A stretch of 64,000 bases of DNA from an uncultured Litorivicinus sp. (GCA_902541775.1 CACBSE010000001.1:42559-106558); one strand, 5' to 3'; counted from the stretch's first letter, positions 48,062 to 58,027 are shown. The notes: generated from the letters alone by a model not told the origin. A program made the numbers and translations.

Positions 48062-48495
48062 TGCGTCAGATGATCATAGCCCTTTTGTTCTGTTGCGCCC
48101 TCAGTACGTACGCTACTGAAATGGTCAGGGAACAAGGATTTGAAGTACAGATTCAGCCCTTTCCATCAACATTTTTAACGCAGGACGTTGCCTCAACATA
48201 CGGTTTTGAACGGAGTCGTCGTCAGGCGCTGATCAACGTGGTCGTGTTGAAAATTCAGCCAGATGGACAAGCGCGGGGCGCAGTGGCAGCCTCCATTAAC
48301 GGATTTTCAAAAAATCTACTCGGACAAACGCAAACTCTCACATTTCGCGAAATTGATGAGGGTGACCATGCCATCTACTACCTGGCACCTTTGCGTGTGA
48401 GTAGCGAAGAAGAAATCCAAATCGCGCTTGAAATCACTCCCCTCAATGCCCGAGCGATCGATGTTAACTTCAAGCACAGAGTTTATGTGGACTGA
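48061..48495 (+). CDS. DUF4426 secreted protein
   Basis: A 144-residue protein with a signal peptide ([18 protein letters not shown], cut predicted near residue 18) and a DUF4426 domain including YGFERSRRQALINVVVLK and a beta-rich C-terminus. Predicted periplasmic. Always found near metW/rdgB in Pseudomonas-type genomes; function unknown. Its end overlaps rdgB by 11 nt. Confidence 0.87.
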   Translation: MRQMIIALLFCCALSTYATEMVREQGFEVQIQPFPSTFLTQDVASTYGFERSRRQALINVVVLKIQPDGQARGAVAASINGFSKNLLGQTQTLTFREIDEGDHAIYYLAPLRVSSEEEIQIALEITPLNARAIDVNFKHRVYVD

Positions 48496-49081
48496 TGATA
48501 AACTGGTGTTAGCCAGTGGCAACAGAGGAAAGCTTCGTGAGTTTTCGAAACTCTTTATGGATTTTGGAACTGATGTCATTCCTCAAGGTGATCTTCATGT
48601 TGAGTCACCAGAGGAAACCGGACTCAGTTTCATCGAGAACGCACTGCTAAAAGCACGCCATGCGTCAGCAGTCACGCAACTCCCAGCTTTAGCTGATGAT
48701 TCCGGGCTTGTGATTCCAGCACTTGACGGTGCTCCCGGGCTCTGTTCGGCACGCTTCGCAGGTAGCAACGCGTCAGACCAAGAGAATCTGAATCTGCTAT
48801 TAGACCGAATGAAAGATCTTACCGGTGTGGACCGGCGAGGTAATTATATTTGTGCGCTCGCCCTGGTTCGTCGTGCAACCGATCCAGATCCGATTGTAGT
48901 TATCGGTCGATGGCATGGACACATTATTGATTCACCTCGTGGAGAGGGTGGGTTTGGTTACGATCCGATTTTTCTCCCACATGGGCTCCATCAGACGGCT
49001 GCTGAGCTGGACTCAGAAACGAAGAATCAGCGAAGCCATCGCGGACTTGCCGTCATCAAACTCAGATCACTTCTCAGTTGA
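48485..49081 (+). CDS. rdgB: dITP/XTP pyrophosphatase
   Basis: House-cleaning nucleoside-triphosphatase of the Ham1/RdgB family, 198 residues, removing dITP and XTP. LVLASGNRGKLREFSKL, ALADDSGLVIPALDGAPG and GFGYDPIFLP are the family motifs. ATG at 48485 gives the standard start. Overlaps hemW by 4 nt (TTGA). Confidence 0.95.
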   Translation: MWTDDKLVLASGNRGKLREFSKLFMDFGTDVIPQGDLHVESPEETGLSFIENALLKARHASAVTQLPALADDSGLVIPALDGAPGLCSARFAGSNASDQENLNLLLDRMKDLTGVDRRGNYICALALVRRATDPDPIVVIGRWHGHIIDSPRGEGGFGYDPIFLPHGLHQTAAELDSETKNQRSHRGLAVIKLRSLLS

Positions 49082-50199
49082 ATTCTTTAGCTCGCGCACT
49101 ATACATCCACATTCCCTGGTGCATTCGGAAATGCCCCTACTGTGATTTTAATAGCCATGAACAAGCAAATCCTGACTTCGCCGGATATGGGCGTGCGTTA
49201 CTTAATGATCTCGACGCTGATCTCGAACGCTATGGAGCAATTCCACTCGTTTCATTGTTCTTTGGCGGAGGTACCCCAAGTCTTTTTCCACCGCAACACC
49301 TCGAACCACTCTTTCAACGACTCAGGGATCTTGATTTAGTCTCTGATCACACTGAAATTACCCTCGAAGCGAATCCGGGAACTCTAGACCTAGGGCACCT
49401 CAGTGGCTATCGCGATTTAGGCATTAATCGTCTTTCGATCGGGGTTCAAAGCTTCAATGAGGACGTTCTCAAGGCACTCGGGCGGATTCATGACAGAGAC
49501 CAAGCTGTGACGATGATCGAGCATGCAAAAGCAGTTGGTTTCAAACGGCTCAATGTTGACCTCATGCATGGAACGCCGGGTCAGACACCTCTAATTGCGC
49601 AGGAAGATCTCAGCGTGGTCCGTGATCTCCAAATTGATCACCTGTCTTGGTATCAACTCACAATAGAACCAAATACTGCTTTTTACTCAAAACGACCCAA
49701 TCTCCCGAGACAGGAAATTCTGGATATCACTGAGACCATCGGAGAAGAGATGATCGATTCGATGGGCCTTGAGCACTATGAAGTATCTGCGTTTGCAAAA
49801 CCGGGCGAAGAGGCCAGACATAACCTGAATTACTGGGAATTCGGCGATTATCTTGGCATTGGCGCTGGCTCCCACGGAAAAATCACAACAGCGAGAGGAG
49901 TTATACGCACGCAACGGACGAGACAGCCATCCGATTACCTTGCCCGCAGTGATTTGCACGCAACTGAACACCCGCTGTCAGATGGCCATTTAGGTGCCGA
50001 GTGTTTGATGAATGGCCTTCGATTGAAGTCAGGAATCTCATATGCGTGTTTTAAAGAGAGAACCGGACTTGATCCCCTTCAATTTCGGGCGGCACATTTA
50101 ATCGAAGCTGACCAGCTTAACCTACTAAAACCCGGACGTTTTCAGGCATCCGAACTTGGCTGGCGCCACCTCAATCGTATTTTAGAGATGCTGATCTGA
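49078..50199 (+). CDS. hemW: Heme chaperone HemW (HemN-like radical SAM)
   Basis: Radical SAM protein of 373 residues. C15-x3-C19-x2-C22 in PWCIRKCPYCDFNSHE ligates the cluster, and LFFGGGTPSLFPP follows. The fourth Cys of true HemN (CPYCxxCxC-type) is absent (Phe here), so it is the heme-transferring HemW rather than coproporphyrinogen dehydrogenase. Starts with TTG overlapping rdgB. End overlaps convergent trmB by 18 nt. Confidence 0.93.
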   Translation: MNSLARALYIHIPWCIRKCPYCDFNSHEQANPDFAGYGRALLNDLDADLERYGAIPLVSLFFGGGTPSLFPPQHLEPLFQRLRDLDLVSDHTEITLEANPGTLDLGHLSGYRDLGINRLSIGVQSFNEDVLKALGRIHDRDQAVTMIEHAKAVGFKRLNVDLMHGTPGQTPLIAQEDLSVVRDLQIDHLSWYQLTIEPNTAFYSKRPNLPRQEILDITETIGEEMIDSMGLEHYEVSAFAKPGEEARHNLNYWEFGDYLGIGAGSHGKITTARGVIRTQRTRQPSDYLARSDLHATEHPLSDGHLGAECLMNGLRLKSGISYACFKERTGLDPLQFRAAHLIEADQLNLLKPGRFQASELGWRHLNRILEMLI

Positions 50200-50886
50200 G
50201 GCCTTTCGCTCGTAGACGAGATCAAAGACCTCGTGACCCAATCGCTCACCACGCATTTCAAATTTGGTGATCGGCCGACGCGCAGGCCGCGGGACAAAAT
50301 CTCCATTTTCGGAAGTGTTATGCCAGCCTGCAGTTTGGCTAAATATTTCAACCATCCACTCGGCATACGGCGCCCAATCGGTGGCCAAATGACAAAACCC
50401 ACCCAAGCGCACGCGATGCGCGAGGAGGTTGATGAATTTGAGCTGTACCAGACGTCGTTTGTGATGACGCTTTTTATGCCATGGATCCGGAAAATAAATT
50501 TGTACGCCCTCAAGGGACTGAGGCCCTAATCCGTCCGACAAAACATCAACTGCATCTTCGCAAATGACACGGAGATTCGTGACGCCTGCTTTTTTCGCCT
50601 CATTCATCAAGCGCCCCACACCAGGCTTATGGACCTCAACACCCACAAAATCACGACCGGGTTCGTTCAGCGCCTGGCTTAGCAAGGAATCCCCCATGCC
50701 AAAGCCAATCTCAAACACGACTGGAGCATCCCGACCAAATGTTTCTCGAAGATCAAGCCGTTGATATTGACAAACGAGACCAAACTCGTCCCATAGAGTC
50801 TGATAGGCTTTATCTTGCGCTTCTGTCATTCGACCCGTGCGCATCACAAAGCTCCGAATGGTTCGTTTCTTCGCGTCGTCGATCAC
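50182..50886 (-). CDS. trmB: tRNA (guanine-N7)-methyltransferase
   Basis: Methylates G46 of tRNA variable loops. The 234-residue product has [12 protein letters not shown] for SAM binding, [18 protein letters not shown] for tRNA and catalysis, and an extended N-terminal helix [17 protein letters not shown] start at 50886 overlaps thiG by 4 nt. Position after thiG matches Pseudomonas. Confidence 0.95.
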   Translation of the reverse strand: MIDDAKKRTIRSFVMRTGRMTEAQDKAYQTLWDEFGLVCQYQRLDLRETFGRDAPVVFEIGFGMGDSLLSQALNEPGRDFVGVEVHKPGVGRLMNEAKKAGVTNLRVICEDAVDVLSDGLGPQSLEGVQIYFPDPWHKKRHHKRRLVQLKFINLLAHRVRLGGFCHLATDWAPYAEWMVEIFSQTAGWHNTSENGDFVPRPARRPITKFEMRGERLGHEVFDLVYERKASDQHL

Positions 50887-51662
50887 TCAATCAAACCGGT
50901 CTCAGGACTTGAAGCATCTGCGTAACGTTTTCTTGGCATCCGTCCTGCCTCAAAGGCGAGACGTCCACTTTCAATTGCAAGTCGCATTGCGTGAGCCATT
51001 TTGATTGGGTCTTTCGCTTCAGCAATTGCGGTATTCATCAGAACACCCTCACAGCCGAGTTCCATTGCTACGGTCGCATCCGATGCGGTACCGACGCCGG
51101 CATCGACAATGACAGGCACTTTCAAATGATCGAGTATTTCACGAATATTGTAAGGATTTTGCAAGCCAAGGCCTGAACCAATTGGTGCACCAAGTGGCAT
51201 TACAGCAACACAACCGATTGCTTCAAGTTCAATTGCGATTAACGGATCGTCAGACGTGTACACCATGACCTCAAAGTCATCATCGACCAGCGTGCGGGCG
51301 GCACTCAATGTCTCGACTACATCAGGATACAGCGTCCGGGACTTTGAGATGACTTCAAGTTTGACCAGGTTGTGGCCATCCAATAATTCCCGAGCAAGCC
51401 GGCAAGTCCGAACCGCATCATCTGCCGTATTACACCCTGCAGTATTCGGTAACAGGGTATAGCGATCAGGAGAGATCACATCCAGTAGGTTTGGCTCCTT
51501 TGGATTTTGACCCAGATTTGTTCGGCGCACTGCCATTGTCACGATATCAGCACCACTCGCCTCAATTGCGTGACGGGTTTCATCCAAATCACGATATTTC
51601 CCGGTGCCCACAAGCAGTCTAGATTTCAGCGTATACGAACCCACTCGAATTGTGTCTGTCAC
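50883..51662 (-). CDS. thiG: Thiazole synthase ThiG
   Basis: Builds the thiazole phosphate of thiamine from deoxyxylulose-5-phosphate, glycine-derived imine and ThiS thiocarboxylate. The 259-residue barrel has [11 protein letters not shown] near the start, the Schiff-base Lys in HNLVKLEVI, and [20 protein letters not shown] in the phosphate-binding region. Separated from thiS by only the stop codon. ThiO/ThiH and other thi genes are elsewhere. Confidence 0.96.
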   Translation of the reverse strand: MTDTIRVGSYTLKSRLLVGTGKYRDLDETRHAIEASGADIVTMAVRRTNLGQNPKEPNLLDVISPDRYTLLPNTAGCNTADDAVRTCRLARELLDGHNLVKLEVISKSRTLYPDVVETLSAARTLVDDDFEVMVYTSDDPLIAIELEAIGCVAVMPLGAPIGSGLGLQNPYNIREILDHLKVPVIVDAGVGTASDATVAMELGCEGVLMNTAIAEAKDPIKMAHAMRLAIESGRLAFEAGRMPRKRYADASSPETGLIE

Positions 51663-51860
51663 TTAACCTCCTCCGATGGCATGCACAATTTCAAGTACAT
51701 CACCATTCTCTAACATGACATCAGGAAACTGCGATTTTGGGACAATATCGCCATTTCGCTCAACGGCAATGCGGCGACCCAGTAACGACTTGTTAAACAG
51801 ATAACTCTCAAGACTTTGAGGCTCGGTTTGCTCAACCTCGCCATTAACCGATATTTTCAT
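51663..51860 (-). CDS. thiS: Sulfur carrier protein ThiS
   Basis: Ubiquitin-fold sulfur carrier of 65 residues ending AIGGG, whose C-terminal Gly is adenylated and thiocarboxylated for thiazole synthesis. ATG at 51860 is chosen because AAGGA lies 6 nt upstream; a longer frame to 51926 runs through a terminator. VSQTE-type core VNGEVEQTEPQSLESYL is normal. The tail has three glycines rather than two. Directly before thiG. Confidence 0.92.
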   Translation of the reverse strand: MKISVNGEVEQTEPQSLESYLFNKSLLGRRIAVERNGDIVPKSQFPDVMLENGDVLEIVHAIGGG

Positions 51861-51874
51861 GTTCATTCCTTGAA

Positions 51875-51897
51875 TAAAAAAGGCCGCAAGAGCGGCC
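51875..51897 (-). terminator. Rho-independent terminator after rpoH
   Basis: On the minus strand GGCCGC and GCGGCC (51892-51897 and 51882-51887 in plus coordinates) pair across a 4-nt loop, followed by a run of T (51881-51876). It sits 25 nt past the rpoH stop and before thiS, so rpoH transcription ends here and thiS-thiG-trmB must have their own start or read-through. Confidence 0.85.
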
Positions 51898-51922
51898 CTT
51901 TTCGAAGAAAAACGTTCGTCCA

Positions 51923-52807
51923 TCAAGCCACGAGCGCTGTTTTCACCTTCTTCATCGCATTCTTTTCGAGCTGACGAATACGCTCAGCAGAGACATTATA
52001 CTTACTTGCAAGCTCATGAAGCGTTGATTTTTCATCCGATAACCAACGACTGGCCAAAATATCTTTACTCCGATCATCCAAGTCAGACAATGCAGAGTAC
52101 AGACGATTAGTGGAGTCTTGCGTCCAGTCCTGCTTTTCCAAAATGTGGGCTGGGTCCGCATCCGACGTCTCGAGATATTGTGCCGGCGCTAAAGAGAGGT
52201 CATCGTCGTCATCTGAGTAGCCATCAAACGCCATGTCTTGCGCAGCAAGCCTGCCCTCCATCTGACGAACAACGTCTTCGCTGACACCCAAGTCGTTTGC
52301 AACACTCTTCACTTCTTCTGCAGTAAACCAAGCTAGTTTCTTCTTGGCACTTCTCAAGTTGAAGAACATCTTGCGCTGGGCTTTGGTCGTAGCGACTTTG
52401 ACAATCCGCCAGTTTTTCAAAATGTACTCGTGCATCTCTGCTTTGATCCAGTGCACAGCAAACGACACCAAACGAACACCCATTTCAGGATTAAAGCGTT
52501 TCACTGCCTTCATCAGACCCACATTGCCTTCCTGAATAAGATCCGCCTGAGGCAGACCATAACCCGAATAGCTGCGCGCGATGTGCACGACGAAACGCAA
52601 GTGTGACATGACCAAATAACGAGCAGCATCCAGATCGTTGTCATAATACAGACGATCAGCGATTTCTTTTTCCTCTTCCGCGGTCAAAATTGGAATTTGA
52701 CTGACTGCCTGAATGTAGGCCTCAATCTGACCGCCTGGAAGTAAAACTTCAACAGGTAAATTTGATTTTTTCGGCACAACACACCTCGTTTCAGCTAGCG
52801 CATTCAT
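51923..52807 (-). CDS. rpoH: RNA polymerase heat-shock sigma factor (sigma-32)
   Basis: Sigma-32, 294 residues, directing heat-shock gene transcription. Region 2 includes [34 protein letters not shown] and [11 protein letters not shown]; the RpoH box is QRKMFFNLR, and region 4 ends with [23 protein letters not shown] at 52807 with GGGGAAG upstream. A sigma-E/AlgU-like promoter lies at 52853-52879. Placed after ftsX as in Pseudomonas and E. coli. Confidence 0.97.
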   Translation of the reverse strand: MNALAETRCVVPKKSNLPVEVLLPGGQIEAYIQAVSQIPILTAEEEKEIADRLYYDNDLDAARYLVMSHLRFVVHIARSYSGYGLPQADLIQEGNVGLMKAVKRFNPEMGVRLVSFAVHWIKAEMHEYILKNWRIVKVATTKAQRKMFFNLRSAKKKLAWFTAEEVKSVANDLGVSEDVVRQMEGRLAAQDMAFDGYSDDDDDLSLAPAQYLETSDADPAHILEKQDWTQDSTNRLYSALSDLDDRSKDILASRWLSDEKSTLHELASKYNVSAERIRQLEKNAMKKVKTALVA

Positions 52808-52852
52808 TTGTAACTTCCCCGACCTCCCTGTTTAGCCTTTGGTCTAAGTATA

Positions 52853-52879
52853 TAGACAGCATAATTCTATTTTAGTTCC
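52853..52879 (-). promoter_or_regulatory. Sigma-E/AlgU-like promoter upstream of rpoH
   Basis: Minus strand GGAACT (52879-52874) and GTCTA (52857-52853) are spaced 16 bp, close to extracytoplasmic sigma factor promoters (GGAACTT...TC(A/T)-type -10). E. coli and Pseudomonas rpoH each have one such promoter. The match to the -10 is partial, so a sigma-70 promoter could also use nearby A/T hexamers. Confidence 0.5.
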
Positions 52880-52919
52880 AATGTGCCCAAAATCGAACGC
52901 GATTGAAGCCTTTTTGTCA

Positions 52920-53825
52920 TCAATTAAGTGCCTTCAACCGTCGACTGACAGCGCGTTCTGCACCAACCCAACTGGCCAGCACTGCAATCAATGCAACACC
53001 AATTAGTATCCGACCATCCACGGGAAAATTTGCAAAGCGAGCATCTAGGGCTTTCAAATTTATTGCGAGGAGCGAGGACAATACCTCATTTAGTAAGGTA
53101 ATCACAAGACAAGCAATCAATCCGGCTAAAACACCTAGAATTGTTGCCCTGTAAAGATACGGTCGCCGAATAAACCGTCGAGATGCACCGAGAAGAGTAT
53201 AAAGTTCAATGCGTCGACGATCATCCACCACATCAGCCGCTGCAACCAAAAAAACAGCCATCAATACGCCTATGATCGTCAGTGCAAATAAGCCAATACC
53301 CAACAAACCCAACATCTCAACAAGCGACGCATACTGAATCCGTGTGGAGGGGTAATAACGCAAAGAGAGTACGCGCTGATCTGACGTTAAGTTTTCAATG
53401 ATTTGATTTTCATCCGCCTGAACACCTTGGATGGTAAATTTCAACCGAAGTGCATCAGGCAATGGATTGTTAGTCTTCAAATCTGCAATTGGTTCAAGAC
53501 CATCTTGCGAACTCAATTGTTCAAGTGCTGCACTCCTTGGCACAAACACAATCTCATCTGCCGATGGCATTTCAGAGAGTGAGCGCTCTAAGTCGATGCG
53601 TGCCTCAACATCGAGATCTTGTTTTAGGAAAACAATCGCTTCACTGCGAACAGCATCCTCTGGCACCAGCGAGGCCATCCCGATCCAGATTTGCGCAAGC
53701 CACCCTGGAATTGCAAGCAAAATCCCCAATAGGCAGACCAAGACAATAAATTGCGTGAATCGATCCGACGTTCGCTTCCAAGCGTCCGAGACAGCCTGCG
53801 TATGATCCGATAGCCACCGATTCAA
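52920..53825 (-). CDS. ftsX: Cell division protein FtsX
   Basis: Membrane partner of FtsE, 301 residues, controlling septal peptidoglycan hydrolase activation through EnvC-type proteins. One hydrophobic segment near 30-50, a periplasmic domain (about 60-165), and three later segments (about 170-190, 225-245, 270-290), the FtsX/MacB-like layout. The motif RRIELYTLLGASRRFIRRPY is the cytoplasmic coupling region. Overlaps ftsE by 4 nt. Confidence 0.94.
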   Translation of the reverse strand: MNRWLSDHTQAVSDAWKRTSDRFTQFIVLVCLLGILLAIPGWLAQIWIGMASLVPEDAVRSEAIVFLKQDLDVEARIDLERSLSEMPSADEIVFVPRSAALEQLSSQDGLEPIADLKTNNPLPDALRLKFTIQGVQADENQIIENLTSDQRVLSLRYYPSTRIQYASLVEMLGLLGIGLFALTIIGVLMAVFLVAAADVVDDRRRIELYTLLGASRRFIRRPYLYRATILGVLAGLIACLVITLLNEVLSSLLAINLKALDARFANFPVDGRILIGVALIAVLASWVGAERAVSRRLKALN

Positions 53826-54496
53826 CGATTTGACCCCATCCCATCAGAGATAAGAGACCCCTTTTCGATGACTAACCGTCGAAATGGTAAAGACTCAACC
53901 ACGGCACGTTCGTGCGTAGCGACCAGGATTGTGACGCCCAATTGCTGAAACTGCGTAAACATCCGCATCACGCGTGCCGAAAGCTCTGGATCAAGGTTTC
54001 CTGTTGGCTCATCAGCCACTAATAAGGCAGGTCGATGCACGATTGCCCGGGCAATACCGACACGTTGTTGCTGACCACCGGAAAGTACGCGTGGCCTCGC
54101 TTTCGCTTGGTTCGATAAGTCAACTCGAGACAGTGCTGCATTCACTCGTTTTGGTATCTCTGATTCGCTAAATCCAGAAATACGAAGCGGTAACGCAACA
54201 TTATCGTAAATAGACAAATCGTCTTCCAAATTGGGGTCCTGGAAAACCACACCAACACGTCGTCGATAACGTGCCAGCTTTTCACCCGATAGTGTTGATA
54301 AATCAGTTCCCGCAACGCGAACGACTCCCGACGATGCAGTCTCAAATCCAAGGATGAGTCGCAGTAGTGTCGACTTACCCGCCCCGGAGTGACCTGTCAG
54401 GAACGCCATTTCACCGGGTGCAAGGCGAAAGTTCACATTAGAGAGTGCTTCACGTTGTCCATCGTATACTTTGGCAACGCCCTCAAACTCAATCAC
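53822..54496 (-). CDS. ftsE: Cell division ATP-binding protein FtsE
   Basis: ABC-type ATPase, 224 residues, linking the FtsZ ring to FtsX. Walker A is GHSGAGKSTLLRL, the signature LSGGQQQRVGIARAI, Walker B LLVADEPTGNLD, and the His loop VATHERAVVE. Overlaps ftsY and ftsX by 4 nt each. Confidence 0.96.
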   Translation of the reverse strand: MIEFEGVAKVYDGQREALSNVNFRLAPGEMAFLTGHSGAGKSTLLRLILGFETASSGVVRVAGTDLSTLSGEKLARYRRRVGVVFQDPNLEDDLSIYDNVALPLRISGFSESEIPKRVNAALSRVDLSNQAKARPRVLSGGQQQRVGIARAIVHRPALLVADEPTGNLDPELSARVMRMFTQFQQLGVTILVATHERAVVESLPFRRLVIEKGSLISDGMGSNR

Positions 54497-55563
54497 TCAG
54501 GCGCCCCCGAGAACATGGCGTCGACGAACGATGTTGCATCAAATGCACGCAAATCTTCAGTTTTTTCACCAAGACCGACATGACGGATTGGGAGACCAAA
54601 CTCACGGGCAAGCGCAAACACGATGCCACCTTTCGCAGTGCCATCGAGCTTTGTGAGAACCAAGCCTGTCGGCCGAATTGCTTTCGAAAATTCGCGCGCC
54701 TGGCTGATCGCGTTTTGGCCTGTACCCGCATCCAATACCAGCAGCACTTCATGCGGCGCTCCCGTATCCAGCTTGCCAAGCACTCGCCCTATCTTCTCGA
54801 GTTCATTCATCAAGTTTGCTTTATTTTGAAGCCGTCCCGCGGTATCCGCCAAAACGATATCAGTCCCTCGGGCTTTCGCTGATTCACAAGCGTCGTAAAG
54901 AACCGATGCTGAATCCGCTCCGGTGTCTTGAGCAATCACGGGAACTCCATTGCGCTCACCCCAGGTTTTCAACTGTTCAATAGCTGCTGCTCGGAATGTG
55001 TCGCCCGCTGCAAGTATCACAGAGCGCTCATTTGCTTGATAACGATGAGCGAGCTTACCGATGGTGGTCGTTTTGCCGACGCCATTCACTCCAATCATCA
55101 AAATCACATGCGGTGAATTCAAACTCTCATCCACAGTCACTTCGGATGCCATCAGAGTGGATGCCAAGATTTCTTTTAAGAGCTGAACCAAGCCTTCTGG
55201 ATCTGAAATACCTTCCTGCTTTGAGCGCTTTTCAAGTGCCCCTAAAACCCAGTCTGTGGTCTCGACACCCACATCAGACGATAGCAGGATCGCTTCAAGA
55301 TCCTCACGTATCTCCTCATCGAAACCGCCGCTAAACAAGCTTTTGAGGCTGCCCGATAATTGAGAACGTGACCGAGCCAATGCGCTAAAGAAACTCACCG
55401 GCTCAGCGACTTCACCAATAACGGGAGTGTTTGTCGCCTGTGGTGCACCGCGCTGTGTCTGAGCAGGTTGCTCTGGCGTTTCTTGCTTGCACCTGAGCAC
55501 AAACCAAAGGATGAGTGCAATAATTGCAGCAACTCCAATAAGTAGAAATGGATCGAATGTCAT
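54493..55563 (-). CDS. ftsY: Signal recognition particle receptor FtsY
   Basis: SRP receptor GTPase, about 356 residues, delivering ribosomes to the Sec translocon. GVNGVGKTTTIGKLAHRY is the P loop; DTAGRLQNKANLMNEL and VLTKLDGTAKGGIVF follow. The N-terminus is a hydrophobic stretch (about 6-25, FLLIGVAAIIALILWFVL) followed by a Gln/Pro-rich linker, so the protein may be a true membrane-spanning form instead of the peripheral E. coli type. ATG at 55563 is chosen; upstream codons are outside the conserved region and overlap the divergent rsmD. Confidence 0.94.
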   Translation of the reverse strand: MTFDPFLLIGVAAIIALILWFVLRCKQETPEQPAQTQRGAPQATNTPVIGEVAEPVSFFSALARSRSQLSGSLKSLFSGGFDEEIREDLEAILLSSDVGVETTDWVLGALEKRSKQEGISDPEGLVQLLKEILASTLMASEVTVDESLNSPHVILMIGVNGVGKTTTIGKLAHRYQANERSVILAAGDTFRAAAIEQLKTWGERNGVPVIAQDTGADSASVLYDACESAKARGTDIVLADTAGRLQNKANLMNELEKIGRVLGKLDTGAPHEVLLVLDAGTGQNAISQAREFSKAIRPTGLVLTKLDGTAKGGIVFALAREFGLPIRHVGLGEKTEDLRAFDATSFVDAMFSGAPE

Positions 55564-55612
55564 GGCAATTGGAAACCCTAAAAATCGTGAAATGAGATGA
55601 TAGCATTTGCGA

Positions 55613-56185
55613 ATGAAAAGAGAGATGAACAAACGCAAATCCCAAACGGGTGTTCGCATTATCGGTGGAACACTCAAGCGCTCTAAAATCAAAGTTTTAG
55701 ACCTTGAAGGCTTGAGACCAACTCCAGATCGAGTCCGTGAAACTCTGTTCAATTGGCTCATGCCGTTGCTGCCTGGGGCCATCGTCGTTGATTGTTTTGC
55801 GGGGAGTGGCGTACTTGGTTTAGAGGCGTTATCACGCGGTGCTTCAAGATGCACATTTATCGAAAAAGACAAAGCAGTTGCTAATCAACTGCAAGAGAAC
55901 CTTAATCGATTTCAGCTCACATCTCAGGCAGAAGTGACTCGGGCTGACGTGTTTCAAGTCGCAGAAGAAATACCTCAAGTAGCCAATATTATCTTTGCAG
56001 ATCCTCCATTCCACCATGGGATGAGTCAGCACTTTCTGACTTGGATTCACGATAAAGTTCAGCCAGACTCTCGTCTCGTGATTGAGCACGGGCGAGATCA
56101 GGACCTGGATCTACAGGGGTTCGAGGTCATCAAGGAACTTAAAGCAGGCATTGATTGGCTGCGTTTATTGAGACGAACATCATGA
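55613..56185 (+). CDS. rsmD: 16S rRNA (guanine-966-N2)-methyltransferase RsmD
   Basis: Methylates G966 of 16S r[18 protein letters not shown] at the N-terminal side, [36 protein letters not shown] for SAM and ADPPF for catalysis are the family motifs. ATG at 55613 is the likely start, though 55625 is possible. Overlaps coaD by 4 nt, the usual gammaproteobacterial pairing, and is divergent from ftsY. Confidence 0.94.
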   Translation: MKREMNKRKSQTGVRIIGGTLKRSKIKVLDLEGLRPTPDRVRETLFNWLMPLLPGAIVVDCFAGSGVLGLEALSRGASRCTFIEKDKAVANQLQENLNRFQLTSQAEVTRADVFQVAEEIPQVANIIFADPPFHHGMSQHFLTWIHDKVQPDSRLVIEHGRDQDLDLQGFEVIKELKAGIDWLRLLRRTS

Positions 56186-56661
56186 CTATTGCCGTCTATC
56201 CGGGAACATTTGATCCAATCACAAACGGGCACATCCACGTGGTTGAGCGCGCAGCGCGCATCTTTGATCGAGTTATTGTTGGAGTAGCTGGGTCGACACA
56301 CAAAATGCCCATCTTTGATCTTGATATGCGGGTGAGTCTGGCAAAACAGTCACTCGAGCATCTTGATAATGTAGAAATCCGGGGGTTTCACACCTTACTT
56401 GCCAATTTTGCGCAAGCGGTTGGTGCTCGCGTGTTGGTGCGTGGATTACGTGCTGTCGCTGACTATGAGTACGAACTACAACTTGCCAACTTAAATAAAC
56501 AGCTCGCACCAGAGCTCGAAAGTCTGTTCTTAACGCCAGTCGAACATTACAGCTTTATTTCGTCGACACTGGTCAAAGAAGTGGCACGTCTCGATGGTCA
56601 GGTTGAGGCGTTCGTCCCTCAGCCTGTCGCAACGGCATTAAAAGATCACTTCAATCATTAA
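56182..56661 (+). CDS. coaD: Phosphopantetheine adenylyltransferase
   Basis: CoA pathway enzyme adding AMP to 4'-phosphopantetheine. The 159-residue product has [20 protein letters not shown] (T/HxGH motif), [13 protein letters not shown] and [14 protein letters not shown] at 56182 overlaps rsmD by 4 nt and avoids a non-family N-terminal extension. Its end overlaps convergent mutM by 4 nt. Confidence 0.97.
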   Translation: MTIAVYPGTFDPITNGHIHVVERAARIFDRVIVGVAGSTHKMPIFDLDMRVSLAKQSLEHLDNVEIRGFHTLLANFAQAVGARVLVRGLRAVADYEYELQLANLNKQLAPELESLFLTPVEHYSFISSTLVKEVARLDGQVEAFVPQPVATALKDHFNH

Positions 56662-57467
56662 CGCTGGCAATGGCTGCAGAAGTAGCTGTTTCGACCCCCA
56701 ATCAACCGACTCTGAATCGATGCATCACACTGGTAACAACGCTCACTAACTCGGTCATATACCATTAACGTTTGTTGAAAATAGCCAGGCTCGCCCTGCC
56801 CATTCACAAAATCGCGAAGTGTTGTACCACCCGATTCAATGGCTCGCGCCAATACGTTTTTGATTTCTGTTGCCAACACCCGATAGCGAACCTTTGAGAT
56901 CCGATTAGCAGCCCTTGATGGATGGATACCAGACAGGAAAAGAGACTCGGATGCATAAATATTCCCAACACCAACCACGACAGCATTGGTCATGATGAAT
57001 GACTTGACCGCAATACTTCGTCGTCTCGATTGCGCGTACAACCAGTCACCATCAAACGCGTCGGATAGCGGCTCAGGGCCCAGATGGTCAACCAATTGCT
57101 TCGCTCGGTCAGAATCTGCCCAGAGAAGACACCCAAATCGACGGGGATCATGATATCGCAGTTCCAAATTACCAACGGCAATCTGCACGTGATCATGTGT
57201 CTTCAACGGAGTCTTGGGATCAACCAACCGAAATGAGCCACTCATCCCCAGATGAGACAGGATGCATGTGTGCTCGGTTTCAATCAGCAGATATTTTGCG
57301 CGGCGCGACACCGAAAGGCATTTATCGTTTGAAAGACGCTTTGAGAAATCAGGTGGGATCGGCCACCTTAAAGATGATTGATTGACTCGAATCGAGGTAA
57401 AATGTTGCCCAACCAGAAACGGCGCGATACCTCGTGCTGTTGTCTCGACTTCGGGAAGCTCAGGCAT
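56658..57467 (-). CDS. mutM: Formamidopyrimidine-DNA glycosylase (Fpg)
   Basis: Repairs 8-oxoguanine and formamidopyrimidines with AP-lyase activity, 269 residues. [13 protein letters not shown] carries the catalytic Pro and Glu after initiator removal, and a C-terminal zinc finger reads [20 protein letters not shown] then CSHC. Lies between coaD and rpmG, 6 nt after the rpmG stop on the same strand. Confidence 0.97.
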   Translation of the reverse strand: MPELPEVETTARGIAPFLVGQHFTSIRVNQSSLRWPIPPDFSKRLSNDKCLSVSRRAKYLLIETEHTCILSHLGMSGSFRLVDPKTPLKTHDHVQIAVGNLELRYHDPRRFGCLLWADSDRAKQLVDHLGPEPLSDAFDGDWLYAQSRRRSIAVKSFIMTNAVVVGVGNIYASESLFLSGIHPSRAANRISKVRYRVLATEIKNVLARAIESGGTTLRDFVNGQGEPGYFQQTLMVYDRVSERCYQCDASIQSRLIGGRNSYFCSHCQR

Positions 57468-57473
57468 CAGCGG

Positions 57474-57629
57474 CTACTTAATTTTAGCTTCCTTATACAT
57501 TACATGCCTACGAACAACAGGATCGTACTTTTTGAGCTCAAGTTTATCGGGGGTATTCCGCTTATTTTTGTCAGTCGTGTAATAGTGGCCGGTACCAGCA
57601 GATGATACTAATTTAATTTTGTCACGCAT
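57474..57629 (-). CDS. rpmG: 50S ribosomal protein L33
   Basis: A 51-residue ribosomal protein too short for long-ORF lists: [20 protein letters not shown] then [20 protein letters not shown] and a basic end ([10 protein letters not shown]). This is the form without zinc Cys, as in most gammaproteobacteria. Follows rpmB by 3 nt, the classic rpmB-rpmG pair next to mutM and coaBC. Confidence 0.97.
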   Translation of the reverse strand: MRDKIKLVSSAGTGHYYTTDKNKRNTPDKLELKKYDPVVRRHVMYKEAKIK

Positions 57630-57632
57630 GAT

Positions 57633-57869
57633 TTACACCTTCTCGCCACGTGAGCGGATATCCGCCAAAACGACGTCAATCCCCAGTTTATCGATGATGC
57701 GCATTCCCTTCGTTGACACACGAAGCCGAATGAACCGCTTCTCAGACTCAACCCAGAACCGATGCCAGTGTAGGTTCGGAAGGAACCGGCGCTTGGTCTT
57801 GACGTTCGAATGCGACACATTGTTGCCGGTTGCAGGACGTTTGCCTGTTACTTGGCACACTTTTGACAT
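57633..57869 (-). CDS. rpmB: 50S ribosomal protein L28
   Basis: A 78-residue L28 of the 50S subunit: [20 protein letters not shown], then [20 protein letters not shown], ending [13 protein letters not shown] at 57869. Preceded by a TTGTAT-17-TATTAT promoter at 57917-57945. Single first Cys lacks the zinc partners, normal for the E. coli form. Confidence 0.97.
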   Translation of the reverse strand: MSKVCQVTGKRPATGNNVSHSNVKTKRRFLPNLHWHRFWVESEKRFIRLRVSTKGMRIIDKLGIDVVLADIRSRGEKV

Positions 57870-57916
57870 AACTTGATCCGCCTCTGGTTGCACAGACCGT
57901 GAAAAAATCGTGGCGA

Positions 57917-57945
57917 ATAATACCGTCGGTGAAAATAACATACAA
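57917..57945 (-). promoter_or_regulatory. rpmB-rpmG promoter
   Basis: Minus strand TTGTAT (57945-57940) and TATTAT (57922-57917) with a 17-bp spacer, about 48 nt before the rpmB start. Fits a strong sigma-70 ribosomal-protein promoter in the divergent gap to coaBC. Confidence 0.65.
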
Positions 57946-58027
57946 GTGTCTACTAATGGTTTATTTCGGTATCCGCCGATTCCAGCACTCATGATAAAAT
58001 TAAGGTCTCGATAACAAGGAAACGTCA

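Noticed and set aside
54445..54882. 145-codon ORF antisense to ftsY/ftsE
   Set aside because: Lies fully opposite two conserved genes and shows no protein features.
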